DNA of 64,000 nt, from the NCBI GenBank assembly GCA_900545705.1, contig URAK01000006.1, positions 62,001 to 126,000 on the forward strand, read 5' to 3'. A program made the translations under genes and the position numbers. Shown one piece after another: positions 42,484-50,294 of this stretch (the stretch's first letter is position 1; each line of letters opens with the position of its first letter). Source of the DNA: an uncultured Opitutales bacterium. Lineage in GTDB: Bacteria; Verrucomicrobiota; Verrucomicrobiia; Opitutales; Intestinicryptomonadaceae. Under the pieces are notes generated by a model. The model was not told the origin of the DNA. It made no database searches and saw only the letters and a program-made list of their open reading frames with translations.

Positions 42484-43500
42484 TTACGAGTTATCCTTCG
42501 TCCAGAACTCGTAATTTTGAAGCACAGCCGCCGTGCCGTTGACAACCGCCCTGAGAGGGTCGTCGGCGACAAAGCACGGTATGCCGGTCGCCTCGGTGAC
42601 AAGCAGATTCAAATTGCGAATCAGCGCGCCGCCTCCAGCGAGAACTATGCCGCGGTCGACAAGGTCGGCGCTGAGTTCAGGCGGGCAAAGTTCGAGCGCT
42701 TCGTGTATCACATCGGTGATGGCCTTGAAGGAATCGGAGAGCGCCTCGCGGATTTCCTGCGACGTCACAAAGAGCGTCTTGGGAAGCCCTGCGACAGAAT
42801 CGCGCCCCTTGACCTCCCAGGTAAGCTCGTTGTCGAGCGGGTATGCGGAGCCAATGTTTATCTTAATTTCCTCAGCGGTGCGCTCGCCTATGATGAGATT
42901 GTACGCGCGCTTCATGTACTGGGCAATGCAGTTGTCGAACTCGTCGCCGCCTATTCTAACGCTTTTTGAATAAACGACGTTCGAAAGGGAAATTATCGCG
43001 ACTTCCGTAGTGCCGCCGCCAATGTCGACAATCATGCTAGCGGTAGGCTCCTCGATAGGCAGCCCCACGCCTATCGCCGCCATAAGCGGCTCGTCTTTAA
43101 GGCACACAGAGCGCGCGCCGGCGTGTATGGCGGACTCCTGTACGGCGCGCCTCTCCACCTCCGTAATTCCCGAAGGCACTGCAACGACAACTCTCGGCGC
43201 TATGAAATTCCACTGCTTTGCCGCTTTTTGGATAAAGTAGCGCAGCATTATTTCGGTAATCTCGAAATCGGCTATTACCCCGACTTTCATAGGGCGTATA
43301 GCCGTAATGTTTCCGGGGGTTTTTCCAAGCATCTTTTTCGCCTTTTCACCGACGGCGACGACTTTTTTGGAATTGTTGTAGACGGCCACGACGCTCGGCT
43401 CGCTCGTTATCTCATTTGTATCTTTGGCATATACAAGCGTATTTGCCGTTCCGAGGTCGATTCCGATGTCGTTTGAAAAAATTTCCTTAATTCCAGCCAT
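42484..43500 (-). CDS. mreB: Rod shape-determining protein MreB
   Basis: The 338-residue actin homologue has the phosphate-1 loop IGIDLGTANTLVYAKD, MLGKTPGNITAIRPMKVGVIADF, VVVAVPSGITEVERRAV, phosphate-2 MIVDIGGGTTEVAIISL and the adenosine motif GIVLAGGGALIRNL. It polymerises under the membrane and directs side-wall synthesis, so the cells are probably rods or were ancestrally. The length is normal. It starts the operon. A promoter with an overlapping palindrome lies just upstream. Confidence 0.97.
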   Translation of the reverse strand: MAGIKEIFSNDIGIDLGTANTLVYAKDTNEITSEPSVVAVYNNSKKVVAVGEKAKKMLGKTPGNITAIRPMKVGVIADFEITEIMLRYFIQKAAKQWNFIAPRVVVAVPSGITEVERRAVQESAIHAGARSVCLKDEPLMAAIGVGLPIEEPTASMIVDIGGGTTEVAIISLSNVVYSKSVRIGGDEFDNCIAQYMKRAYNLIIGERTAEEIKINIGSAYPLDNELTWEVKGRDSVAGLPKTLFVTSQEIREALSDSFKAITDVIHEALELCPPELSADLVDRGIVLAGGGALIRNLNLLVTEATGIPCFVADDPLRAVVNGTAAVLQNYEFWTKDNS

Positions 43501-43519
43501 AATTTTGTAATTTAACTAT

Positions 43520-43553
43520 TTTCAATTTATTGAAATTTTCCATAAAGGGTCAA
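43520..43553 (-). promoter_or_regulatory. Candidate mreB promoter with operator-like palindrome
   Basis: On the minus strand TTGACC (43553-43548) is followed after 18 bases by TAAATT (43529-43524). A perfect inverted repeat TTTCAAT-tt-ATTGAAA (43520-43535) covers the -10. The predicted start is about 17 bases before the ATG. Confidence 0.5.
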
Positions 43554-43937
43554 CAGCAAATTCACCTATCAAGCATATAAAAATTCCAATATATGCCAGA
43601 TGTCGACAATTTTTTACGAATATTAATATATGCCGCTAAGAAAAACGCCTATTTTCCAAACATTGTCAAATAGGACAGGCTTGCGCCTGAAAAAGTTGCG
43701 AGCAAACAAATTTTTCGCCCCCTTTGGCAGGTTTAATCAAAAATACTGCAACTAACCAAAAATATTCGATAAAAAGCGGCGAAATTAAAAAATTTATAAA
43801 AATAACTTTGCTCCGGAATACGACGTCCGCCACAGAAGCCAATCTTAGAATTCAACGCCTAATTGCATCTAAATAATTTATAGAATAAAAAACGTCTTTT
43901 TTTATAATATACTATATATTTTTATAAAAATTTATCG

Positions 43938-43966
43938 TTTACAAAATCTGCGCCCGCCTATATAAC
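43938..43966 (+). promoter_or_regulatory. Candidate promoter of the GH16 gene
   Basis: TTTACA (43938-43943), a 17-base spacer and TATAAC (43961-43966) form a good pair. The predicted start near 43973 gives a leader of about 30 bases. Confidence 0.6.
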
Positions 43967-44003
43967 AACTATATTTACATCGAATATACACAGCAACAAG
44001 AAT

Positions 44004-44975
44004 ATGCCAAGAAAAAATCTACTCTACATTTGCGCCGCCGCAGGAGCGTTTATCGCCATAACCTCCTACGCGGCATTTGTCGAAACCTCAGTGAAAAACC
44101 GCCCGGTAGTGCAGGTTGAGACAAAGACATTAAAAGACGAAGCCCCAAGTTTTCTCCCCGCCGGGAAAAAATGGAAACTCGTATGGCACGACGAATTCAA
44201 CGGAAAAGAAATCGACAAGACAAAATGGATGTGCCGCGAATCCTTCTGGGGGCAAGACTTCCCCGCATTTGCACACAACTTTGAGGGGGTCGAAATGACG
44301 GGAAAAACCGTAAGATTGCACTTGTTGCGCAAAGGCGACGACTTCTGCTCGCCGCATTTGCAGACAGGCTCTCTCACATACGACATTCCCAAGGACACAA
44401 AGGGCTTCTGGCCCTTCGGGAAATACCGCAAGCCGCTATTTATGCACAAATACGGATATTATGAAATCCGCTGCCGGCAGCCGAAAAATGCCGGCTGGCA
44501 CTCGGCGTTTTGGCTCCAAGCCCCAGGTGTAGGCTCGTCGCCCGATCCGTCCGTATGCGGCGTGGAAACCGACGTCATGGAAAATTACAGGCAATTCACG
44601 CACGGGCAGATTGTGGGAGGCAACGGCTGGAACGGCTACGGCAAAGACTCAAAGTGGTTCGGGCACTTTGCGTGGGAGTACGAGGCCGACGCCGACGGCT
44701 GGTGCTACTACGGTGTGGATTGGACTCCCGAAGGATATACGTTCTATGCAAACGGTAAAAAAATTGGCGAGCAAAACAGCCCCGTATCGCATGTCGAGCA
44801 ATTTATACTCGTTTCGACCGAGCCGCGCGGATACCGCAATATACAAGGCAACGACGGCGGGTTGTCGGAGGGCTCAAAAAAGTGGGGCAAGCCCGATCCA
44901 GCCCTATTCAAAGCAGTTCTGCCGGACTTCTTTGAAGTGGACTTTGTTCGCGTTTACGACGAAGTCAAAGATTAA
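44004..44975 (+). CDS. Secreted glycoside hydrolase family 16 protein
   Basis: The 323-residue protein has an N-terminal signal or anchor helix (about 6-24) and one GH16 jelly-roll domain: WKLVWHDEFNGKEIDKTKWMC at the start of the domain, YYEIRCRQPKNAGWHSAFWLQ, then the catalytic VETDVMENYR (Glu-x-Asp-x-x-Glu, nucleophile and acid/base Glu), VDWTPEGYTFYANGKKI and FEVDFVRVYD at the end. GH16 enzymes cut beta-1,3/1,4-glucans or galactans such as laminarin, lichenin, agar or carrageenan. The insertion WPFGKYRKPLFMHKYG is unusual and may shape specificity. It is a single gene with its own promoter and terminator. Confidence 0.92.
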   Translation: MPRKNLLYICAAAGAFIAITSYAAFVETSVKNRPVVQVETKTLKDEAPSFLPAGKKWKLVWHDEFNGKEIDKTKWMCRESFWGQDFPAFAHNFEGVEMTGKTVRLHLLRKGDDFCSPHLQTGSLTYDIPKDTKGFWPFGKYRKPLFMHKYGYYEIRCRQPKNAGWHSAFWLQAPGVGSSPDPSVCGVETDVMENYRQFTHGQIVGGNGWNGYGKDSKWFGHFAWEYEADADGWCYYGVDWTPEGYTFYANGKKIGEQNSPVSHVEQFILVSTEPRGYRNIQGNDGGLSEGSKKWGKPDPALFKAVLPDFFEVDFVRVYDEVKD

Positions 44976-44990
44976 TGCATTGCCTGTGCG

Positions 44991-45019
44991 CGGCGGGGCC
45001 TTTCCCCCGCCGTTTTTTT
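44991..45019 (+). terminator. Rho-independent terminator after the GH16 gene
   Basis: The stem CGGCGGGG (44991-44998) / CCCCGCCG (45005-45012), with a 6-base loop, is followed by seven T. It is one of the strongest terminators in the window, 15 bases past the stop. Confidence 0.92.
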
Positions 45020-45211
45020 ATATCATCTTAAAACCGAAAATCTGCGAACAATGTAGCTGGCCTTATTTTTTAGCGCCAAGTTTCGGACATAAATATTATA
45101 AATTTCATAACAAATACGGCCTTTTGCCGATATTGTGAAAAATGTTTTTTGGCGATGCGCGCAAGGTTTTTATTTATTGAACACAAGCAAATATATATTA
45201 GTCTAAGAAGT

Positions 45212-47020
45212 ATGTATTTTTATTATCGGAAAAAAGCTTTCGCAAGTTTCCTCGCGGCGGCAGTGGTTGCAGTTTCGGCCGCCTTTGCGTCGGCGGCGGA
45301 CGTGTCCATAAAAAGCGGGTCTTTGTCGGAGGGGAAAATTTTTAGCATAGATTTTAATTTCAAAATTCCGGCAAAGGAGCATATCTACTCAAACCGCCCC
45401 TCGGAAAACGGTAGCCCGACAACTATTTCCCTAAAACTTCCCGAAGGGTACAAGCTTGAATCGCTCGAATGGCCAAAGCCTTCCGAATTCGAGTTTTTTG
45501 GAATGAAATCCGAAGGGTACTCGGGGGACATTACAGTGCGCGCGCGCATTTCCCCTCCCGCAAAATTTCAGAGCGGCGCAACCGCAAAAGCGTCCGCGAC
45601 CGTCGATATGCTCGCATGCTCCGACATGTGTGTTCCGATAAAAAAAGAGCTTTCTTTCGAGCTTCCTGCGGCTCTTGTTTCAGGCCAGTCCGTTAAAGAT
45701 TCAGGCGAAGCCATAGGAAGCGCAAAATCTGGCGGCGAAGAGCCTGGGCCGGCCACAAACGGTAAAATTCAGAGCGCGCATGCTTCATCAATATCGTATG
45801 CCGCTTTGTTTACAGCAATATTCGGAGCTTTCTTAGGAGGGATTATATTAAATTTGATGCCATGCGTGTTTCCTGTCATCGGTATAAAAATACTCTCGTT
45901 CGCCTCGGCGGACGACAGCCGCTCAAGGATAATGGGGGCGGCGGCGTATTCTTTGGGAATTGTGGCGTCGTTTATCGCCCTTGCAGCGGTGCTCGTCGGG
46001 CTGAGGGCTGCTGGAAGCGGGCTCGGCTGGGGCTTCCAACTTCAGAATCCGGCATTTTCGTCATCGATGGCGCTGCTATTCTTTGCTATGGGGCTTAGCT
46101 TTGCGGGAATGTTTGAAATAGGCGCGGGCTTTGCGGGCGGAAGGCTCGGTGGCACTGGCAAAAACAAATATATCGCCTCAGCGCTCTCCGGAGTGCTCGC
46201 GGTATTGGTCGCGAGCCCCTGCACTGCCCCTTTTATGGGAACTGCGATAGGAGCGGCACTCGCCGCCGACGCTGGTGCAGGTTTCACGTTTTCGGTATTC
46301 GCAGCTCTTGGCGTCGGAATGGCGTTCCCGTACATATTGCTTTCGCTCATTCCATCGCTCTCAAAGAGAATGCCCCGCCCAGGCGCGTGGATGGAAACGT
46401 TAAAGCAGATTCTATCGATACCAATGTTCGCGTCGGCAATATGGCTCGCATGGGTTTATTGCGAACAAACAGGCGCTGCAGCGCGCATAATGTCGGCGGC
46501 GCTTGTATTGGCTGTCGGGTTAAGAATTTTTGGGCTGTACTATATGCCGCACTTCGGGCGCGCGGCAAGGACATCCGCAGCGGTTGCGTGCTTGGCCTCC
46601 ATCGCCGCGGCGGCATGGATAGCGTGGGACGCTCCGTCGGCGGCCGCATCGGATTCCGCCCAAAATTGGTCGGAACAAAAGCTCTCGGAATTGAGAAAGT
46701 CCGGGAAAATAGTGTATGTCGACTTCACCGCATCGTGGTGCTTAACTTGCCAATACAACAAAAAGATATTGGAATCAAGCGCCGTCCAGGAGGCATTTAA
46801 AAAACGCGGCGTAAAGTTTCTCATTGGCGATTGGACAAACAAAAATCCAGATATTTCAAAAAAGCTTTCTGAATTCGGGCGCGCCGGCGTTCCGCTAAAC
46901 CTCGTCTACCCCGCCGACGAAAATTTACCGCCGGAAGTTCTGCCTGCAATATTAACGCCAGATATAGTAATCGAAGCGGTTGACAAAGCGGCGTCGGGGT
47001 GTAATACTTCCGGACTTTAA
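45212..47020 (+). CDS. dsbD: Thiol:disulfide interchange protein DsbD
   Basis: From the ATG at 45212 (602 residues) there is a signal peptide to about residue 28 (ASAAD), an N-terminal DsbD-alpha-like domain with DMLACSDMCVPIKKEL, a membrane domain of about eight helices with NLMPCVFPVIGIK and VASPCTAPFMGTAIG carrying the paired Cys, and a C-terminal thioredoxin domain with FTASWCLTCQYNK (Cys pair near residues 508-511). It carries electrons from cytosolic thioredoxin to the periplasm. An in-frame extension upstream to 45149 is unlikely because it would bury the signal peptide. It heads the long operon, 7 bases before lysA. Confidence 0.94.
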   Translation: MYFYYRKKAFASFLAAAVVAVSAAFASAADVSIKSGSLSEGKIFSIDFNFKIPAKEHIYSNRPSENGSPTTISLKLPEGYKLESLEWPKPSEFEFFGMKSEGYSGDITVRARISPPAKFQSGATAKASATVDMLACSDMCVPIKKELSFELPAALVSGQSVKDSGEAIGSAKSGGEEPGPATNGKIQSAHASSISYAALFTAIFGAFLGGIILNLMPCVFPVIGIKILSFASADDSRSRIMGAAAYSLGIVASFIALAAVLVGLRAAGSGLGWGFQLQNPAFSSSMALLFFAMGLSFAGMFEIGAGFAGGRLGGTGKNKYIASALSGVLAVLVASPCTAPFMGTAIGAALAADAGAGFTFSVFAALGVGMAFPYILLSLIPSLSKRMPRPGAWMETLKQILSIPMFASAIWLAWVYCEQTGAAARIMSAALVLAVGLRIFGLYYMPHFGRAARTSAAVACLASIAAAAWIAWDAPSAAASDSAQNWSEQKLSELRKSGKIVYVDFTASWCLTCQYNKKILESSAVQEAFKKRGVKFLIGDWTNKNPDISKKLSEFGRAGVPLNLVYPADENLPPEVLPAILTPDIVIEAVDKAASGCNTSGL

Positions 47021-47027
47021 AATACAT

Positions 47028-48281
47028 ATGCCAAAATCTTTCATAACACTCCAAACGGCTCGAAAAATCGCCGAACAATTTTCAACGCCCTGCTACGTCT
47101 ACGACGAGGCATCTCTCGTGGCGCAGGCTAAAAAAGCGCTCGGATTCCCCAACGCCTTCGGGTTGACGGTAAGGTTCGCTATGAAAGCGGCTTCAAACCG
47201 CGCAATACTTAGGCTTTTCAATTCGCTCGGGCTGCATATTGACGCCTCGAGCGCATACGAAGTGGAGCGCGCTATGCTCGCCGGAATTCCAGCCGACCAT
47301 ATATCGCTTTCGTCGCAACAGCTGCCCGACAATCTCGTGGAACTAATAAAAGCCGGCATAAAGTACAATGCGTGCTCCCTGCGGCAGCTTGACGAATTCG
47401 GGAAAATTAACCCGGGAGCGGAAGTCGGGGTGCGCATAAACCCCGGATTGGGCTCGGGCGGCACAAACCGCACAAACGTTGGTGGGCCTGCGTCGAGCTT
47501 CGGAGTCTGGCACGAATACATACCGCAGATAAAACAGATCGCGCACGATAGAAATCTTAAAATTGTAAGAATCCACACACATATCGGCTCGGGCTCCGAT
47601 CCGCTCGTGTGGAAAAAAGTTGCCGAGATGAGCATAGGTACCGTTGCCCTATTCCCGGATGTTAGAATCCTGAATATGGGCGGCGGATATAAAGTGGCGC
47701 GTATGGACTACGAAAAATCCACCGACCTCATGGAGATAGGGGAGCCGGTGGCAGCGCGCGTCGCCGAATTTGCCGATAAAACTGGCAGAAAGCTGCACTT
47801 TGAAATAGAGCCCGGAACTTTTCTCATGGCAAATTGCGCTGCAGTGCTTTCGAGGGTTCAAGATTTATGCGACACAGGGGAAGGCGGATATAAATTCATA
47901 AAGCTCGACACCGGCATGACCGACATTCTCCGCCCGTCGATATACGGAGCCCAACACCCGATATCAATCTTGCAAGAAACTCCGGACCCCGCCGAGGAGG
48001 AGTATATCGTTTCGGGGCATTGTTGCGAAAGCGGGGATATACTGACGCCCGCTCCGGGAGATCCTGAAGGTCTGCTGCCAAGAAAAATGGCAAAGGCAAA
48101 AATAGGCGACTTTTGCGTTATAGGCGGCGCCGGCGCATACTGTGCCTCAATGTGCACTCAAAATTACAATTCATATCCTGCGGCTGCGGAAGTGATGCTG
48201 ATGTCCGACGGTTCAATAAAGCTGATAAGGCGCCGCCAGACGCTCGCCCAGATTCTGGAAAACGAGGTTAGAGATGATTAA
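47028..48281 (+). CDS. lysA: Diaminopimelate decarboxylase
   Basis: The 417-residue fold type III PLP enzyme has CYVYDEASL at the N-terminus, FAMKAASNRAILRLF with the PLP-binding Lys near residue 54, THIGSGSDPLVW, LNMGGGYKV, EIEPGTFLMANC and HCCESGDIL, where the Cys-Glu pair is the DapDC substrate signature. It makes lysine from meso-diaminopimelate. The spacing is a little compressed relative to E. coli LysA, and a carboxynorspermidine decarboxylase-like specificity cannot be fully excluded. The ATG at 47028 follows dsbD by 7 bases; it overlaps ybgC by 8. Confidence 0.88.
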   Translation: MPKSFITLQTARKIAEQFSTPCYVYDEASLVAQAKKALGFPNAFGLTVRFAMKAASNRAILRLFNSLGLHIDASSAYEVERAMLAGIPADHISLSSQQLPDNLVELIKAGIKYNACSLRQLDEFGKINPGAEVGVRINPGLGSGGTNRTNVGGPASSFGVWHEYIPQIKQIAHDRNLKIVRIHTHIGSGSDPLVWKKVAEMSIGTVALFPDVRILNMGGGYKVARMDYEKSTDLMEIGEPVAARVAEFADKTGRKLHFEIEPGTFLMANCAAVLSRVQDLCDTGEGGYKFIKLDTGMTDILRPSIYGAQHPISILQETPDPAEEEYIVSGHCCESGDILTPAPGDPEGLLPRKMAKAKIGDFCVIGGAGAYCASMCTQNYNSYPAAAEVMLMSDGSIKLIRRRQTLAQILENEVRDD

Positions 48282-48690
48282 GGCCAAAACGTCGCTAAAA
48301 GTGCGCTTCGCCGAGACCGACGCGATGGGAGTCGTCTACCACGCCAATTACCTGCCGTGGTGCGAGTGCGCGAGACTTGCGCTAATAGAGAGCATTGGGT
48401 TAAACTACGCCGAAATGACAAAAAAGGGCTTTCACCTTCCAGTGGTGGAAGTCCGCGTAAAATACCGCCGTCCCGCAAGATTTGGCGACACGGTCGAAAT
48501 AGAAAGCACTATAATTGAACGCCCAAGCGTAAAAATTAAAATCGAATACAAAATAAGCGCGGGCGGTGTTCTGCTCGCCGAAGCGCAAACTGTGCATGTA
48601 TTTGTAAATTCGGAAGGCGCGCCCATAAAGCCTCCGCGCGAATACGCGCAAACGCTTCTAAAAGCTTTTGACGAAAATCCGGGAGAATAA
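48274..48690 (+). CDS. ybgC: Acyl-CoA thioesterase, YbgC/4HBT family
   Basis: The 138-residue hotdog-fold protein has VRFAETDAMGVVYHANYLPWCECARLALI split around the catalytic Asp (ETDAMGVVYHANY), then VVEVRVKYRRPARFGDTVEIES and VHVFVNSEGAPIKPP. YbgC-type enzymes hydrolyse acyl-CoA or acyl-ACP and are often near tol-pal or phospholipid genes; here tol-pal is absent. It overlaps lysA by 8 bases and the next gene by one (TAATG). Confidence 0.93.
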   Translation: MIKAKTSLKVRFAETDAMGVVYHANYLPWCECARLALIESIGLNYAEMTKKGFHLPVVEVRVKYRRPARFGDTVEIESTIIERPSVKIKIEYKISAGGVLLAEAQTVHVFVNSEGAPIKPPREYAQTLLKAFDENPGE

Positions 48691-50294
48691 TGAAAAAGGC
48701 TCTGTGCATAATAATGCTGACTGCCGCATTTGCGGCGTCATTCTTCATGCGCGACTACAATATCGAAAACAGGATATGGCATGCCGATGAATCAGAACAG
48801 GCATCGACATTCGCCGACCTGCTTTTAAACGGAGACTACGAATACAATCCCAACGGCCCCCACGGTCCCACCCTATATTATTACGCCTTTGCCTGCCACC
48901 AGCTGCCAAACATAAAATACTTCGATATGGCCCAGGAGGCAAACGTGTCTGCCGACACGCCCGTGCAGTCTAAAAACGACGGGCTATCAATTATTCTGTT
49001 AAGGAAATTGCTCGCGCCCTGGCTTCTGATTATATTTATATGCTATTTGATAGGCTCGATTTATTCCGGAGCCGCGGCAGCATGGGCGGCGTGCGCGTGC
49101 TTTGCGCTGTCTGGGCTATCCTGCATTTACGCCGGATATTTTGTCCACGAAATAATTTTTGCCGCATCCGCCCTAATATTTGCGCAATGCCTATGGGCGC
49201 TGCTAAAAAATCCGTCTTTCAAGTGGGCAGTAGCTGTCGGTCTATCCGCAGGGTTCATGCAATCCACGAAAGAAACCTCCATAATAGTATTCTTTTCCGC
49301 AGCCATAGCCGCATGCGCAGTATTGCTAATCAATCGGGAAATCAGAAAAAAATTATTTGAAAAGGGTTTTTCAAAAGCACTGTATCTTGGAACGGCGGTT
49401 GTTGGCGGATTCGCCGCGATGGTTTGCATTTTCTATTCATCGTTTGGAACGAACCCGGGGGGGATTTTAGACGCGTTTTTATCCTACTCGCATTTTTTTG
49501 GGAAATCCGCATCGGAGAGTTTCGCAGAGCCGGCGTGGTATTACGCAGGGCTGCTTGCGATTTTAAAGTCTGAAGGAGTGTGGTTCGGCGAGCTTCCGAT
49601 AACAATTCTATTTTTTGCCGGCCTCTCGCGCGCTGTTGTCGCAATCCGCGGAGGGGAAAGGCAATACGCGCAAAAGGCGGAGTATATTTTATATTGCGCA
49701 ATTTGCGCCGCCGTCCAAATTGCCGTGCTGAGCTTTATCACATACAAGACTCCGTGGCTTTTATTGGCGCCGATTGCGCTAATGTGCGTTGTATCGGGAT
49801 ACGGCGCGACAGGCCTGCTACGAAGCAAAAAATTCCTCCCGCTTGTTTTTGGATTTGCGATACTCGCAACACTTGGATACTGGCAATTCCGTCTGTCTGG
49901 AAACGCCGCCGTAAAATATCCGCAAGACCCGCGCAACCCCTTGATTTTCTCCCACACTGTAAGCGACTACAAAAACCTTCTGTCGAGAATATCCGACGCC
50001 GAGAGAGTATCGGAATACGGCGGCGACATTCCAATCGCATTTGTTATGGGGAGCGAGTCTCCATGGCCCGCCCCGTGGGACCTGCGCAACTACGCGAACG
50101 TCGGTTTTTGGAAAAACGACATTCCAAAAAACATTTCAGAATTTGAGGTAATCGTATGCTCGCCGTCAACAGCGGAAGCCGTTGGGAAAGCCATCGGAGA
50201 TGAAAATTACGTCCCGGAATTTTTCGGGATAAGAAAGAATGTTGTGCTCACGCTTTATATAAAGAAAGAACTATTTGAGAAGTTAATCCGATGA
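48690..50294 (+). CDS. GT-C type membrane glycosyltransferase-like protein (TIGR03663-like)
   Basis: The 534-residue protein has an N-terminal helix, a first extracytoplasmic loop with IWHADESEQASTFADLLLNG (the acidic Asp-Glu motif of GT-C enzymes near residues 32-35) and about ten further helices, then a soluble C-terminal domain of about 110 residues. The layout and HADESEQA motif match the TIGR03663 group, relatives of family 39 mannosyltransferases that use lipid-linked sugars. Donor and acceptor are unknown. GGGAG five bases before the start may be its ribosome-binding site. ATGA overlap with the AsmA-like gene suggests a joint role in the envelope. Confidence 0.8.
   Translation: MKKALCIIMLTAAFAASFFMRDYNIENRIWHADESEQASTFADLLLNGDYEYNPNGPHGPTLYYYAFACHQLPNIKYFDMAQEANVSADTPVQSKNDGLSIILLRKLLAPWLLIIFICYLIGSIYSGAAAAWAACACFALSGLSCIYAGYFVHEIIFAASALIFAQCLWALLKNPSFKWAVAVGLSAGFMQSTKETSIIVFFSAAIAACAVLLINREIRKKLFEKGFSKALYLGTAVVGGFAAMVCIFYSSFGTNPGGILDAFLSYSHFFGKSASESFAEPAWYYAGLLAILKSEGVWFGELPITILFFAGLSRAVVAIRGGERQYAQKAEYILYCAICAAVQIAVLSFITYKTPWLLLAPIALMCVVSGYGATGLLRSKKFLPLVFGFAILATLGYWQFRLSGNAAVKYPQDPRNPLIFSHTVSDYKNLLSRISDAERVSEYGGDIPIAFVMGSESPWPAPWDLRNYANVGFWKNDIPKNISEFEVIVCSPSTAEAVGKAIGDENYVPEFFGIRKNVVLTLYIKKELFEKLIR

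Larger units (their letters stand above)
43501..44003. other. Divergent intergenic region mreB / GH16 gene
   Basis: 503 AT-rich bases without a gene. The left end has the mreB promoter and palindrome; the right end has the GH16 promoter. A short duplicate (AATATATGCC) occurs near 43590 and 43626. Nothing else stands out. Confidence 0.65.
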
